Source: Porphyrobacter sp.
Lineage (GTDB): Bacteria > Pseudomonadota > Alphaproteobacteria > Sphingomonadales > Sphingomonadaceae
Assembly: GCA_016125555.1 (NCBI GenBank)
Contig: WGLN01000008.1
Location: 1-64,000 of the forward strand
DNA: 64,000 bases
Direction: 5' to 3'
Within the stretch, counting starts at the first letter, position 1. Every line of letters begins with the position of its first letter. Below are positions 1-10,137 of this stretch, piece by piece. Below the pieces are notes generated by a model that made no database searches, had not been told where the DNA came from, and saw only the letters and a list, made by a program, of their open reading frames with translations. A program made the translations under genes and the position numbers.

Positions 1-1395
1 CGGCACGAACCACTGCGGGGTGCAGCGGAAGATCACCTTGGCCTTGGAGCGCCACGAATGCGGGTAGGAGTGCGCGTAGTCCGCGCTCGCGGCGAGCAGC
101 GCGCCCGCTTCGCGCAGGTCCGAGCAGATCGGGCCATCGGGCGCGTTGAACTTGGGGTTGATGACGCTCATGCGGCGCTCATCCGCGCCGCCGAGCCAGC
201 CCCAGTCGTCGCGGTAGCGCCCGTCGTCCATCACCGCGAAGACGGGGTTGATGCCGTTCGCTTTGCACAGGTCGAAGTCGTCCTCGCCATGATCGGGCGC
301 CATGTGGACGAGGCCGGTGCCAGAGTCGGTGGTGACGAAGTCGCCGGGGAGCAGCGGGCGCGGCGCGGCGTAGAATCCGCCGAGGTGGTGCATCGGGTGG
401 CGGACTAGGGTGCCGGCGAGGTCTTTGCCTTTGATTCTCCAGCTATCGTCTACGTCAAGCGCACTCGTGTCCTTGGCGACGCGCTTCAAGAACTCCAGCC
501 GGAGCGCTTCAGCTACAATGTAATAGCGATAGCCGGAATTTTCGTTGTCGGTCGGGTCATTCCCCAAGACCGCATTGAATACGACGTAATCAATCTCCGG
601 CCCATAGGCCAAAGCCTGGTTCACCGGGATCGTCCACGGGGTCGTCGTCCAGATCACCGCGTGGGCGCCGACCAACTCGGGGATCGGCGATTCCACGATC
701 TCGAACGCCACGTCGATCTGGGTCGAGGTGATGTCCTCGTATTCGACCTCCGCCTCGGCCAGCGCGGTCTGTTCGACCGGCGACCACATCACCGGTTTCG
801 AGCCGCGATAGAGGTTCCCCGCCTCGGCGAGCTTCAGGAGCTCGGCGACGATCACCGCCTCGCTCTCCTTCTGCATGGTGAGGTAGGGGTGTTCCCAATC
901 GCCCATGATGCCGAGGCGCTTCAGCTGGCCGCGCTGCACGTCGACCCAGTGTTGCGCATAGGCGCGGCACTCGTCGCGGAACGCCTTGACCGCCGCCTCG
1001 TCGCGCCCGCTGCCCGAGAGCACGGGCTTTGCCTTCTTCTCCTTGCGGTATTGCTCCTCGACCTTCCACTCGATCGGGAGACCGTGGCAGTCCCAGCCCG
1101 GAACATAGGGCGCGTCATAGCCCATCAGGTTGCGGGTGCGGCAGACCATGTCCTTGAGGATGTGGTTCAATGCATGGCCGATATGCATGTCGCCATTGGC
1201 ATAAGGCGGGCCATCATGAAGGATGAACTTCTCGCGGCCCTTGCGGCTCTTGCGCAGCGCGTCATAGAGCCCGATCTGCTCCCAGCGCGCGGCAATGCCC
1301 GGCTCCTTCTGGGGGAGGCCGGCCTTCATGGGGAAATCGGTCTTCGGCAGGAAGACGGTGTCCCGGTAATCGCGCTGCTTGGAGTCTTCGGTCAT
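1..1395 (-). CDS. ileS: isoleucyl-tRNA synthetase, N-terminal part (runs off window edge)
   Basis: Minus-strand translation from ATG at 1395: MTEDSKQRDYRDTVFLPKTDFPMKAGLPQKEP...FILHDGPPYANGDMHIGHALNHILKD...GWDCHGLPIEWKVE; class I aaRS HIGH motif and IleS-type sequence. Not in the supplied ORF list because it has no stop in the window. Confidence 0.95.
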   Translation of the reverse strand, partial: MTEDSKQRDYRDTVFLPKTDFPMKAGLPQKEPGIAARWEQIGLYDALRKSRKGREKFILHDGPPYANGDMHIGHALNHILKDMVCRTRNLMGYDAPYVPGWDCHGLPIEWKVEEQYRKEKKAKPVLSGSGRDEAAVKAFRDECRAYAQHWVDVQRGQLKRLGIMGDWEHPYLTMQKESEAVIVAELLKLAEAGNLYRGSKPVMWSPVEQTALAEAEVEYEDITSTQIDVAFEIVESPIPELVGAHAVIWTTTPWTIPVNQALAYGPEIDYVVFNAVLGNDPTDNENSGYRYYIVAEALRLEFLKRVAKDTSALDVDDSWRIKGKDLAGTLVRHPMHHLGGFYAAPRPLLPGDFVTTDSGTGLVHMAPDHGEDDFDLCKANGINPVFAVMDDGRYRDDWGWLGGADERRMSVINPKFNAPDGPICSDLREAGALLAASADYAHSYPHSWRSKAKVIFRCTPQWFVP

Positions 1396-2330
1396 AGCGG
1401 CTGCGCGCTTAGAAGCCGCCGCGCCTCGGCGCAATCCTTGTCCATCTGGGCAATCAGCGCCTCGAGCGAATCGAACTTCGCCTCGCCGCGCAGGAAGTGG
1501 TGGAAGGCGACCTCGATCTCCTGTCCATACAGGTCACCCGAGAAGTCGAAGAAGAAGGGTTCGAGCAGCTCCTTGGGCGGCTCGAACTGCGGGCGGATGC
1601 CGATATTCGCCGCGCCTTGCAGCACCTCGCCGGTGGCGAGGATGCGGCCCGTCACGGCGTAGATGCCGTATTTGGGGCGCAGGTAGTTGTCGATCGCGAG
1701 GTTGGCGGTGGGATAGCCGATGGTGCGGCCGCGCTTGTCGCCATGCTCGACGATGCCGCGGATCGCAAAGGGCCGGGTGAGCAGGTGCGCGGCAAGCTGC
1801 GGATTGCCGTCGCGCAGCGCCTGGCGGATGCGGCTGGAGGAGACGACCTCCTCGCCCTCGCTGACCGCCGCGACCACGCGCGATTCGAGCCCCAGTTCGC
1901 CGCCGAGGCTGCGCAGCAGCTCGACATTGCCCTTCGCCCCCTTGCCGAAGGTGAAGTCGCCGCCCGTCACCACCCCGTGCGCGCCGAAGCGCTCGATCAG
2001 GATGGTGCGGATGAAGTCCTCCGCGCTCGTCCCCGCCAGTTCGGCGTCGAAGTGGAACACCAGCATCGCGGTCGCCCCGGCGGCGAGGTAGAGCTCCTGC
2101 CGCTGTTCGAGCGTCGTGAGACGGAAGGGCGGCACCTCGGGCCTGAAGAAGCGCACCGGGTGCGGATCGAAGGTGGCGATGATCGAGGGACGGCCCTCGG
2201 CCTTGGCCCAGCTTATCGCCTCGCCCGCGACCGCCTGGTGCCCGCGGTGGAACCCGTCGAAATTGCCGAGCGCGATCACCGCGTCGCGTAGGGCATCGGG
2301 GATGGGATCGCGATGATCGAGCCAGCGCAT
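1392..2330 (-). CDS. ribF: bifunctional riboflavin kinase/FAD synthetase
   Basis: VIALGNFDGFHRGHQAV... nucleotidyl transferase motif and C-terminal riboflavin kinase KRGRTIGYPTANL; ATGA overlap with ileS. Start trimmed from the ORF to MRWLDHRD. Confidence 0.95.
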   Translation of the reverse strand: MRWLDHRDPIPDALRDAVIALGNFDGFHRGHQAVAGEAISWAKAEGRPSIIATFDPHPVRFFRPEVPPFRLTTLEQRQELYLAAGATAMLVFHFDAELAGTSAEDFIRTILIERFGAHGVVTGGDFTFGKGAKGNVELLRSLGGELGLESRVVAAVSEGEEVVSSSRIRQALRDGNPQLAAHLLTRPFAIRGIVEHGDKRGRTIGYPTANLAIDNYLRPKYGIYAVTGRILATGEVLQGAANIGIRPQFEPPKELLEPFFFDFSGDLYGQEIEVAFHHFLRGEAKFDSLEALIAQMDKDCAEARRLLSAQPL

Positions 2331-2839
2331 CAGTCGGCCTCGGCCTCGCCCCGGCGGTAGGTGAGGAAGGAGAAGGCGGGGTAATCGCCCTCGGCCGCAT
2401 GGTCCTCGCGCGCCACCTCGACCCATTCGGGGCCGAGCGGGGGCATGAAGGTGTCGCCCGCGTAATCCGCATGGATCTGCGTCAGTTCGACCCGGTCGGC
2501 GAGCGGCAGGAAGACGTCGAAGATCGCCGCCCCGCCGATCACCGCGACCTCGCCGTTCGCATTGTCGTCACCCGCGAGCGCCAGCGCCTCATCGACATCG
2601 CGGGCGAGTTCGGCGCCCTCGTGGTTCCAGCGTTCGCGGCGCGTGAGGACGATGTGGCGGCGTCCGGGGAGCAGGCCGGGCAAGCTCTCGAAGGTCTTGC
2701 GCCCCATCACCAGGGGCTTGCCCATGGTCAGCGTCTTGAAGCGCTTGAGGTCGGCCGGCAGGCGCCACGGCAGGTCGCCCTCGCGGCCGATAGCGCCGTT
2801 GGCGGCGCGGGCATAGACCAGGACGATCTCCGGCGTCAT
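2330..2839 (-). CDS. folA: dihydrofolate reductase
   Basis: NGAIGREGDLPWRLPADLKRFKTLTMGKPLVMGRKTFESL...; TGATG overlap with ribF. Confidence 0.95.
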   Translation of the reverse strand: MTPEIVLVYARAANGAIGREGDLPWRLPADLKRFKTLTMGKPLVMGRKTFESLPGLLPGRRHIVLTRRERWNHEGAELARDVDEALALAGDDNANGEVAVIGGAAIFDVFLPLADRVELTQIHADYAGDTFMPPLGPEWVEVAREDHAAEGDYPAFSFLTYRRGEAEAD

Positions 2840-3903
2840 TCCGCCGCATGCCCGACGCGGGTGACGTGCCCCATCTTGCGCCCCTCACGCGCCTCGCGCT
2901 TGCCGTAGAGGTGGAGGTGCGGCTCGCCCGGCTCGGCGAGGATCTGGTGCGCGGTAAGCGCGTCCTCGCCGACGATGTTGCGCATGTCGATATGCGCGAA
3001 GCGGGTCGCGGTGCCGCCCAGCGGCAGGTCGCAGATCGCGCGCACGTGGTTCTCGAACTGGCTGGTGGCCGCGCCCTCGATCGTCCAGTGGCCCGAATTG
3101 TGGACCCGCGGGGCCATCTCGTTGAACACCGGGCCCTGATTGGTGGCGAAGAATTCGAGCGTCAGCACCCCGACATAGCCGAGGGCCTGCGCCGTTCGCG
3201 CGGCCAGCTCGCGCGCGGCGGGCACCTGCGCCGCGATCAGCGCGCCGGCCGGCAGGAGCGACTGCACGAGCATTCCGCCCTCGTGGCGGTTGGCGGTCGA
3301 ATCCCAGAACCGCACCTCGCCCTTCCGGCTGCGCACGAGGATCACCGAGAACTCGGCGGCGAAGTCGACGAGGCCTTCATAGATGCAGGTCTTGCCCGGG
3401 AACCGCAGCCCTTTCGCCTCCTGAGCCGAGGCGATGCGCCACTGGCCCTTGCCGTCATAGCCGTCGCGCGCGGTCTTGAGGATGCCGGGCGTGCCGACCC
3501 GTTCCAGCGCGCGAAGGAGGTCGTCCTCGCTGTCGACGCGGGCATGGGGCGCCGCGACGCCGCCGAGCTGCGCGACGAAGCCCTTCTCCTTGAGGCGGTC
3601 CTGCGCGACTTCGAGCGCGCGAGCGGGGCAGGCGAGCCTGTCCGCCGGGATCGCCGCGACCGCGGCCAGCGGCACGTTCTCGAATTCCCAGGTCACCACG
3701 TCGCACTTGGCGGCGAAGGCAGCGAGCGCGGGCCGGTCGTCCCAGCCATTCTCGAAGACATCCGCGCACGCTTCGGCCGCGACATTGTCGCCGGGCGGCG
3801 CGTAGGCAATGCAGCGATAGCCGAGCTGGAGCGCGGCCATCGCCATCATCCGGCCAAGCTGGCCGCCGCCGAGAATGCCGATGGTGGAACCGGGAGGCAG
3901 CAT
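2836..3903 (-). CDS. purK: 5-(carboxyamino)imidazole ribonucleotide synthase
   Basis: TIGILGGGQLGRMMAMAALQLGYRC..., ATP-grasp fold, EMAPRVHNSGHWTIEGA. Confidence 0.95.
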   Translation of the reverse strand: MLPPGSTIGILGGGQLGRMMAMAALQLGYRCIAYAPPGDNVAAEACADVFENGWDDRPALAAFAAKCDVVTWEFENVPLAAVAAIPADRLACPARALEVAQDRLKEKGFVAQLGGVAAPHARVDSEDDLLRALERVGTPGILKTARDGYDGKGQWRIASAQEAKGLRFPGKTCIYEGLVDFAAEFSVILVRSRKGEVRFWDSTANRHEGGMLVQSLLPAGALIAAQVPAARELAARTAQALGYVGVLTLEFFATNQGPVFNEMAPRVHNSGHWTIEGAATSQFENHVRAICDLPLGGTATRFAHIDMRNIVGEDALTAHQILAEPGEPHLHLYGKREAREGRKMGHVTRVGHAAE

Positions 3904-4397
3904 CAGTCTTCGGGCACCTCGCCCACCGCGGCGCTCTTCGCGGCGCGCCAGTCTTGCAGGCGTTCGGACAGGTCCTTGTCGGAGAGCGCGAGGATCGCCG
4001 CCGCGAGCAGCGCGGCGTTCTTCGCGCCGGCCTCGCCGATCGCCAGCGTGCCGACCGGAATGCCGGCGGGCATCTGCACGATCGAGAGCAGGCTATCCAT
4101 GCCCGACAGCGCCCTCGACTGCACCGGCACGCCGAGCACCGGCAGGTGGGTCATGCTGGCAATCATCCCCGGCAGGTGCGCCGCGCCTCCGGCCCCGGCG
4201 ATGATCACGTCGAAGCCCTCGCCCTCGGCGCCCTTGGCGAAGGCGGCCATGCGGTCCGGCGTGCGGTGCGCCGAGGTGATCCGCGCCTCGTAAGGCACTT
4301 CCAATTCGTCCAGCACCTCGGCGGCGCACTTCATGGTCGGCCAGTCGGACTGGCTGCCCATCACGATCGCGACCTTGCCCCCGGTGCTCTCCATCAT
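3903..4397 (-). CDS. purE: 5-(carboxyamino)imidazole ribonucleotide mutase
   Basis: [15 protein letters not shown]...[11 protein letters not shown]...[15 protein letters not shown]; adjacent to purK. Confidence 0.96.
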   Translation of the reverse strand: MMESTGGKVAIVMGSQSDWPTMKCAAEVLDELEVPYEARITSAHRTPDRMAAFAKGAEGEGFDVIIAGAGGAAHLPGMIASMTHLPVLGVPVQSRALSGMDSLLSIVQMPAGIPVGTLAIGEAGAKNAALLAAAILALSDKDLSERLQDWRAAKSAAVGEVPED

Positions 4398-5080
4398 GCG
4401 TCCTTCAGGTAGTACCGTGTCCCCGGCACCATCGCGTCGTCGAAGTCATAGATGATCGGCTGCCCGGTGGGAATCTCGAGCCCGGTGATGTCCTCGTCCG
4501 AGATGCCCGAGAGGTGCTTGACCAGCGCCCGCAGGGAATTGCCGTGGGCCGAGATGATCACCGTCTCGCCGCGCGCCAGCACCGGCAGGATGTCGCTTTC
4601 CCAATAGGGCAGCACGCGCTCGATGGTTAGCTTGAGACTTTCGGTGTTCGGCACTGCGATCCCGGCATAGCGCGGGTCGCTCGCCAGATCATAGGTGCTC
4701 CCGGCCTCCAGCGGCGGGGGCGGTACGTCGAAGCTACGGCGCCAGATGTGGACCTGCTCGTCGCCGTGCTTGTCGCGGGTCTCCTGCTTGTCGAGCCCGG
4801 TGAGGCCGCCATAGTGGCGCTCGTTGAGGCGCCAGTCCTTGACCTCTGGGATCCACAGCCGCCCGGCAGCCTCGAGCGCGAGGTGCAGCGTCTTGATCGC
4901 GCGGGTCTGGAGCGAGGTGAAGGCGCGCGTGGGCAGCACGTCCTTCTCGTGCAGCAGCGCGCCCGCCGCGCTCGCCTCGGCCACGCCCTGCTCGGTGAGG
5001 TCGACATCCCACCAGCCGGTGAAGCGGTTTTCGAGGTTCCACTGGCTCTGGCCATGGCGGACGAGGATGAGCTTGGGCAT
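4394..5080 (-). CDS. gpmA: 2,3-bisphosphoglycerate-dependent phosphoglycerate mutase
   Basis: [32 protein letters not shown]... phosphohistidine RHGQS motif. Confidence 0.95.
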   Translation of the reverse strand: MPKLILVRHGQSQWNLENRFTGWWDVDLTEQGVAEASAAGALLHEKDVLPTRAFTSLQTRAIKTLHLALEAAGRLWIPEVKDWRLNERHYGGLTGLDKQETRDKHGDEQVHIWRRSFDVPPPPLEAGSTYDLASDPRYAGIAVPNTESLKLTIERVLPYWESDILPVLARGETVIISAHGNSLRALVKHLSGISDEDITGLEIPTGQPIIYDFDDAMVPGTRYYLKDA

Positions 5081-5135
5081 TCTGTCTCCGGCGGTCCGAG
5101 GGGCGCGTGCTCACGAGATAGTCGAGCGCGGGGGG

Positions 5136-5306
5136 TTAGCTTTCGTCGGCGCGCTTGGGAAGCGTTTCCGTTGCATCTGCCGCATCCGAATCGGCCGGCG
5201 CGCCCGCGATCGCGCGGCCCTGGGCCTTGCGCCGCCGCAGGTTCTCGCGCAGCTTGGCGGCGAGACGCTCCTCGCGGGAAAGATTCTTGCGGGGGGCTTC
5301 ACTCAT
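5136..5306 (-). CDS. small hypothetical protein
   Basis: MSEAPRKNLSREERLAAKLRENLRRRKAQGRAIAG..., start trimmed from a longer ORF that runs antisense through the tRNA gene. Confidence 0.6.
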   Translation of the reverse strand: MSEAPRKNLSREERLAAKLRENLRRRKAQGRAIAGAPADSDAADATETLPKRADES

Positions 5307-5395
5307 GCGAAACGCCTTGCCGATATGGGCGGTCCGCATCAAGCCTTGCTTGACATTGCAGGGAAGCGCGACAATAGCGCGCGCCTGTTTCCGGC

Positions 5396-5470
5396 GCTGC
5401 TGTAGCTCAGTGGTAGAGCGCACCCTTGGTAAGGGTGAGGTCGGGAGTTCAATCCTCCCCAGCAGCACCA
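5396..5470 (+). tRNA. tRNA-Thr (anticodon GGT), CCA encoded
   Basis: Cloverleaf read by eye: acceptor GCTGCTG/CAGCAGC, D arm GCTC..GAGC, anticodon stem CACCC/GGGTG with loop TTGGTAA, T stem GGGAG/CTCCC with TTCAATC, ACCA 3' end. Confidence 0.95.
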
Positions 5471-5666
5471 TTTTCGGAAAACGCCCTTGCCGCCATCGCG
5501 GCAGGCCTGCACTTCCCGTCCTTCATCCAAGCCCCGACGAGCGCGTCGGCCCTGCGTGCACTCGCCCGCTGCGGGCGGAGGCGGCCGCCGGAATGTAACA
5601 GAAATGCCACATGTGAGGCGGCAATTCTGCCGGTTTTGCAATTTTGTTATGATTTATCGTCGCGGG

Positions 5667-5701
5667 CGGTAATTTTCGGGTGTCATTCCCTTGAATTACC
5701 G
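5667..5701 (+). promoter_or_regulatory. 8-bp perfect inverted repeat CGGTAATT...AATTACCG immediately upstream of the TonB receptor start
   Basis: CGGTAATT (5667-5674) and AATTACCG (5694-5701), 19-nt loop; abuts GAGGA (5704-5708), the likely RBS for ATG at 5717. Confidence 0.4.
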
Positions 5702-5716
5702 ATGAGGACAAATCCG

Positions 5717-8290
5717 ATGACCATTCGTTCGACCTACCGGGCCGGCAGCGCGCTGGCCGCGATCGCCCTGGCCTGCGCTGCGCAAACCGCCTTCGCCCAG
5801 GACGAGGGTTCGGCTGACGATGGCGAAAAGGCGTCGTCCGACGACATCATCATCGTCACCGGCACCCGCCGCACCGACCGCACCGTCTCCGAAAGCGCGG
5901 TGCCGATCGACGTGATCGGTTCCGAGGCACTGCTCAACCAGGGCACGACCGAAACCAACCGCCTGCTCAACAACCTCGTCCCCTCGTTCAACTTCCCCCA
6001 GCCCTCGCTCACCGACGGCACGGACTCGCTGCGCCCGGCGACGCTGCGCGGGCTGGCGCCCGATCAGGTGCTGGTGCTGGTCAATGGCAAGCGCCGCCAC
6101 TCCTCGGCGCTGCTCAACCTCAACGGCTCGATCGGCCGCGGCTCGACCGGCGTGGACATGAACACCATTCCGCCGCTGGCGATCGAGCGCATCGAAGTGC
6201 TGCGCGACGGCGCGGCTTCGCAATACGGCTCGGACGCGATCGCGGGCGTGATCAACATCCAGCTCAAGAAGCGCGAGGGCGGCCGCGCCCAGGTCACCTA
6301 CGGCAAGTACATCACCTCCATGGAGGACGTCGCGCAGGTCGACACAGTCTCGCCCACCACCGGGGCGAGCGACAATCCGGCGATCACCTATACCGGCAAG
6401 GACCGCAAGCGCCGCGATGGCGACACCGTCACCGTGGCCGCCAATTACGGCCTGCCGGTGGGCCCGTCCGCCTATGTGAACATTACCGCCGAATACAAGG
6501 ACCGCGATCCCACCAACCGGTCGGGCCCCGATCTGCGGCGCCAGTACGCGGATGCGGGCGACCCGCGCGAGACGACCTTCAACCGCTACAGCCACCGCTT
6601 CGGCGACGGCAAGTCGGAGGACGTCAACATCTTCGTCAACACCGGTGCCGATATCGGCGCGGATTTCGAAGTCTATGCCTTTGGCAGCTACGGCAACCGC
6701 AAGGCCAATGGCACGGGCTTCTACCGCCGCTCGCTGGACTCGCGGAACCGCGACTACGCCAACGGCGGTCAGCCCTTCTATCCCGACGGCTTCCTGCCGC
6801 AGATCGACGCCGATATCGAGGACATCGCCGGGGTGCTGGGCATCCGCGGCGAGACCGCCGGATGGAACCTCGACCTGTCGGTCAACTACGGCAGCAACCG
6901 GCTCGACTACGGCGTGTCGAACAGCTGGAACGCCTCGCTGGGCGGGCTGGTGAGCCCGACCGAGTTCGACGCGGGCGGGCTGCGCTCGGGGCAGACGTCG
7001 GTGAATTTCGATGCGCAGCGCGATATCAATCTCGGCATCGGCGACAGCTCGCTGGCCTTCGGCGGCGAGTGGCGCAACGAGAACTACAAGATCGTGCCGG
7101 GCGAGGAAGCGAGCTACATCGCCGGCCCGTACTTCTTCTCGGACGGCGCCTCGCCGGGCGCGCAGGTGTTCCCGGGCTTCCAGCCGTCGACCGCGGTCGA
7201 CGCCTCGCGTGACAGCTTCGCGGCCTACGCCGAACTCGACACCGATCTGTCGGACATGTTCAACGTCCAGGTGGCCGGCCGCTACGAGCACTTCTCGGAC
7301 TTCGGCAGCACCTTCAACGGCAAGGTGGCCGCGCGCGTCGAACCGGTCCAAGGCCTCGCCTTCCGCGGTTCGGTGTCGACCGGCTTCCGCGCGCCGGGGA
7401 TGGCGCAGCAGTTCTTCTCCACTACCTCGACCAACAACGTCGCGGGCGTGGGGCTGATCGAGATCGGCACCTTCCCGGTCGGCTCGCCGATCGCCGTCGC
7501 GCTGGGCGCCAAGCCGCTCCAGCCCGAGGAATCGGTGAACCTCAGCGGCGGTCTGGTGTTCACGATGGTCGAGGGGCTCAACCTCACGATCGACTACTAC
7601 AACATCAAGATCAACGATCGCATCGTGCTGACCGAGAACCTTCAGGGCGCCGACGTCGAGCAGCTGCTTGCCGATGCGAACGTGGTCGGCAGTTCGGCGC
7701 GGTTCTTCATCAACGGCATCGACACGCGGACCCAGGGTCTCGACATCGTCGCCAACTACCGCGCCCCCGATTTCGGCATGGGCCGCTTCACGCTGACCGC
7801 GGGATTCAACATCAACGACACCAAGATCACCGACCGGGCGACCTTCTCGGGCTTCGACGCCGGGCGCCTATTCGCCCGTCCCGAGAGCTTCCGCCTGACC
7901 GACGGGCAACCGTCGAACAAGCTGAACGTCGGGGTCGACTGGGAGATGAACCCGTTCGGTGCATCCCTGCGCGCCAACCGCTTCGGCTCGGTGTTCCTGC
8001 CGACCGGCTCGGTCAGCGACATCACCGTCGCCAAGGGCGATGCGCCGGGCGACATCACCCTGTCGCCCAAGTGGGTCGTCGATCTCGAGGCGCGCTTCAA
8101 GCCGACCGAGATCATCGAGCTGGCCGTGGGCGCCAACAACCTGTTCGACGAATATCCCGATCGCCTGCCCTTCGGCACGGTCGACGGGGTCAACTACGGG
8201 CTGAACAACAGCTTCCTGCCCTATTCCTCGCTGTCGCCCTTCGGTTTCAGCGGGCGGTTCCTGTACGGGCGCGTCAGCGTCCAGTTCTGA
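5717..8290 (+). CDS. TonB-dependent receptor
   Basis: Signal-peptide-like N-terminus MTIRSTYRAGSALAAIALACAAQTAFAQ; plug domain DDIIIVTGTRRTDRTVSES...TLRGLAPDQVLVLVNGKRRHSS...EVLRDGAASQYGSDAIAGVIN; C-terminal GRVSVQF. Alternative ATG at 5702. Confidence 0.92.
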   Translation: MTIRSTYRAGSALAAIALACAAQTAFAQDEGSADDGEKASSDDIIIVTGTRRTDRTVSESAVPIDVIGSEALLNQGTTETNRLLNNLVPSFNFPQPSLTDGTDSLRPATLRGLAPDQVLVLVNGKRRHSSALLNLNGSIGRGSTGVDMNTIPPLAIERIEVLRDGAASQYGSDAIAGVINIQLKKREGGRAQVTYGKYITSMEDVAQVDTVSPTTGASDNPAITYTGKDRKRRDGDTVTVAANYGLPVGPSAYVNITAEYKDRDPTNRSGPDLRRQYADAGDPRETTFNRYSHRFGDGKSEDVNIFVNTGADIGADFEVYAFGSYGNRKANGTGFYRRSLDSRNRDYANGGQPFYPDGFLPQIDADIEDIAGVLGIRGETAGWNLDLSVNYGSNRLDYGVSNSWNASLGGLVSPTEFDAGGLRSGQTSVNFDAQRDINLGIGDSSLAFGGEWRNENYKIVPGEEASYIAGPYFFSDGASPGAQVFPGFQPSTAVDASRDSFAAYAELDTDLSDMFNVQVAGRYEHFSDFGSTFNGKVAARVEPVQGLAFRGSVSTGFRAPGMAQQFFSTTSTNNVAGVGLIEIGTFPVGSPIAVALGAKPLQPEESVNLSGGLVFTMVEGLNLTIDYYNIKINDRIVLTENLQGADVEQLLADANVVGSSARFFINGIDTRTQGLDIVANYRAPDFGMGRFTLTAGFNINDTKITDRATFSGFDAGRLFARPESFRLTDGQPSNKLNVGVDWEMNPFGASLRANRFGSVFLPTGSVSDITVAKGDAPGDITLSPKWVVDLEARFKPTEIIELAVGANNLFDEYPDRLPFGTVDGVNYGLNNSFLPYSSLSPFGFSGRFLYGRVSVQF

Positions 8291-8313
8291 CCGCGCGAGC
8301 GGCTATCGGGAAG

Positions 8314-8339
8314 GAGGGGCGCCGCGTGCGGTGCCCCTC
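8314..8339 (+). terminator. putative rho-independent-like hairpin after the TonB receptor
   Basis: GAGGGGCGCC-GCGTGC-GGTGCCCCTC, 9/10 paired, followed by TTCTCGTTT. Confidence 0.5.
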
Positions 8340-8357
8340 TTCTCGTTTCGGGCGGGC

Positions 8358-8798
8358 CTAGTCGCCGCCCTCCAGCGTGCGGATCGTGAACTGGCTGACC
8401 AGCCGCTGCACTCCCGGCAGCGCCGACAGGATCTCGCGGTGGATGCGCTCGTAACTGTCATCGCCGCGCACCAGCACCTTGACGAGGTAATCGGACTCGC
8501 CGCTCATCAGATGGGCCTCGGTGACCTGCGGGGTGGCCGCGAGAGCGTGCTCGAAGGCCTGCATGGTCGCCTGGCGCTGGTCGGTGAGGGTGACGTGGAC
8601 GAACACGGTCGAGGGATGGCCGCGCGCCGCATGCGACAGCCGGGCGCGGTAGCCGAGGATCGCACCCGTCTCCTCGAGCGCCTTCACGCGCCGGTGCGCC
8701 GCCGAGGGTGACAGTCCCACGCGCGCACCGAGCTGTTCCCCGGTCAAACGGGAGTCGCGGGCGAGCAGATCAAGAATCTTCCGGTCGGTCTGGTCCAT
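8358..8798 (-). CDS. Lrp/AsnC family transcriptional regulator
   Basis: MDQTDRKILDLLARDSRLTGEQLGARVGLSPSAAHRRVKALEETGAILGYRARL.. wHTH plus RAM-type C-terminal domain. Confidence 0.93.
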   Translation of the reverse strand: MDQTDRKILDLLARDSRLTGEQLGARVGLSPSAAHRRVKALEETGAILGYRARLSHAARGHPSTVFVHVTLTDQRQATMQAFEHALAATPQVTEAHLMSGESDYLVKVLVRGDDSYERIHREILSALPGVQRLVSQFTIRTLEGGD

Positions 8799-8934
8799 AC
8801 GCGGGGATCATGCGCGCTGTCGCACGCTGACGCAAGAAACTCCCGCAACAAGGCATCGAGCCGCCTCTGATTGCGAAGATCGCGCGGGCGCTTCCTGCTA
8901 GATGGCGCGCAAAGACAGCCAAGGAGAGGCGAAG

Positions 8935-10029
8935 ATGCGCGTCGGCGTTCCCACCGAGATCAAGAACAACGAATACCGGGTCGGCCTGACCCCCGCGGCG
9001 GTCGCCGAACTGACCCGCGCGGGCCACGCGGTGGTGGTGCAGAGCGGCGCCGGGCTGGGCGTCGATTTCGAGGACGCCGATTACGTCGCCGCCGGGGCGG
9101 ACATTCTCCCCGATGCGCCCGCGGTGTTCGACGCGGCGGAGATGATCGTCAAGGTCAAGGAGCCGCAGGCGGGCGAGATCGCGATGCTGCGCGCGGACCA
9201 CCTGCTGTTCACCTATCTCCACCTCGCCGCCGACAAGCCCCAGACCGAGGGGCTGATGAAGAGCGGCGCGACCGCCATCGCCTACGAGACGGTCACGGCA
9301 GCCGACGGCACGCTGCCGCTGCTCAAGCCGATGTCCGAAGTCGCCGGGCGGATGAGCGTGCAGTGCGGCGCGCACTATCTCGAAAAGCATCAGGGCGGAC
9401 GCGGCGTGCTGCTCGGCGGGGTTCCGGGGGTGGAGCCGGGCAAGGTGGTGATCCTCGGCGGCGGGGTCGCCGGGTTCAACGCGGCGCAGATGGCGGTCGG
9501 CCTGCGCGCCGACGTGACGATCTTCGACATCTCGAACCGGCGTCTCGCGGAACTCGACACCGTCTTCGAGAACCGCATCAGGACGGCCTTTTCCTCCTCC
9601 GCGGCAATTGCCGAGGCGGTGGCCGGGGCCGACCTCGTGATCGGCGCGGTGCTGGTACCCGGCGCGGCCGCACCCAAGCTGGTGACCCGCGAGATGATCG
9701 CCGCGATGCGCCCCGGCGCGGTGCTGGTCGACATCGCCATCGACCAGGGCGGCTGCTTCGAGACCAGTCATGCCACCACCCACGAGGACCCCGTGTTCAC
9801 CGTCGACGGGGTGATCCACTACTGCGTCGCCAACATGCCCGGCGCGGTGGCGCGCACCTCGACCATTGCGCTCGGCAATGCGACCTTGCCCTTCGTGCTC
9901 AAGCTGGCGGGAATGGGCGCCGAGGCGGCGATGGCGGCCGATCCGCACCTCGCGCGCGGGCTCAACGTTTCGGGCGGCAGGATTCGCCACGAGGCGGTCG
10001 CCGAGGCGCTGGACCTGCCGCTCGGCTGA
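8935..10029 (+). CDS. ald: alanine dehydrogenase
   Basis: [40 protein letters not shown]...[21 protein letters not shown]...; divergent from an Lrp-family regulator. Confidence 0.93.
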   Translation: MRVGVPTEIKNNEYRVGLTPAAVAELTRAGHAVVVQSGAGLGVDFEDADYVAAGADILPDAPAVFDAAEMIVKVKEPQAGEIAMLRADHLLFTYLHLAADKPQTEGLMKSGATAIAYETVTAADGTLPLLKPMSEVAGRMSVQCGAHYLEKHQGGRGVLLGGVPGVEPGKVVILGGGVAGFNAAQMAVGLRADVTIFDISNRRLAELDTVFENRIRTAFSSSAAIAEAVAGADLVIGAVLVPGAAAPKLVTREMIAAMRPGAVLVDIAIDQGGCFETSHATTHEDPVFTVDGVIHYCVANMPGAVARTSTIALGNATLPFVLKLAGMGAEAAMAADPHLARGLNVSGGRIRHEAVAEALDLPLG

Positions 10030-10058
10030 TGCGCCGACCGGCGGCGGCCGGTCCAAAC

Positions 10059-10072
10059 CGTCAAAATTGACG
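10059..10072. promoter_or_regulatory. palindrome CGTCAA-AA-TTGACG upstream of the SDR/E1 operon
   Basis: Perfect 6-2-6 inverted repeat, about 66 bp upstream of ATG 10138. Confidence 0.4.
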
Positions 10073-10137
10073 ATACGCCCGGCCCCCGCGACCGGCTATC
10101 CCTTTCGGTCACAACACCGAAGAGGGAGAGCTGCGCC

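Noticed and set aside
5696-7351. 551-aa minus-strand ORF antisense to the TonB receptor
   Set aside because: Shadow ORF: low-complexity R/V/A/D-rich translation with no recognisable motif; the plus-strand frame is a clear TBDR.
8770-10056. 428-aa minus-strand ORF opposite ald
   Set aside because: Antisense shadow; ald on the plus strand is unambiguous.
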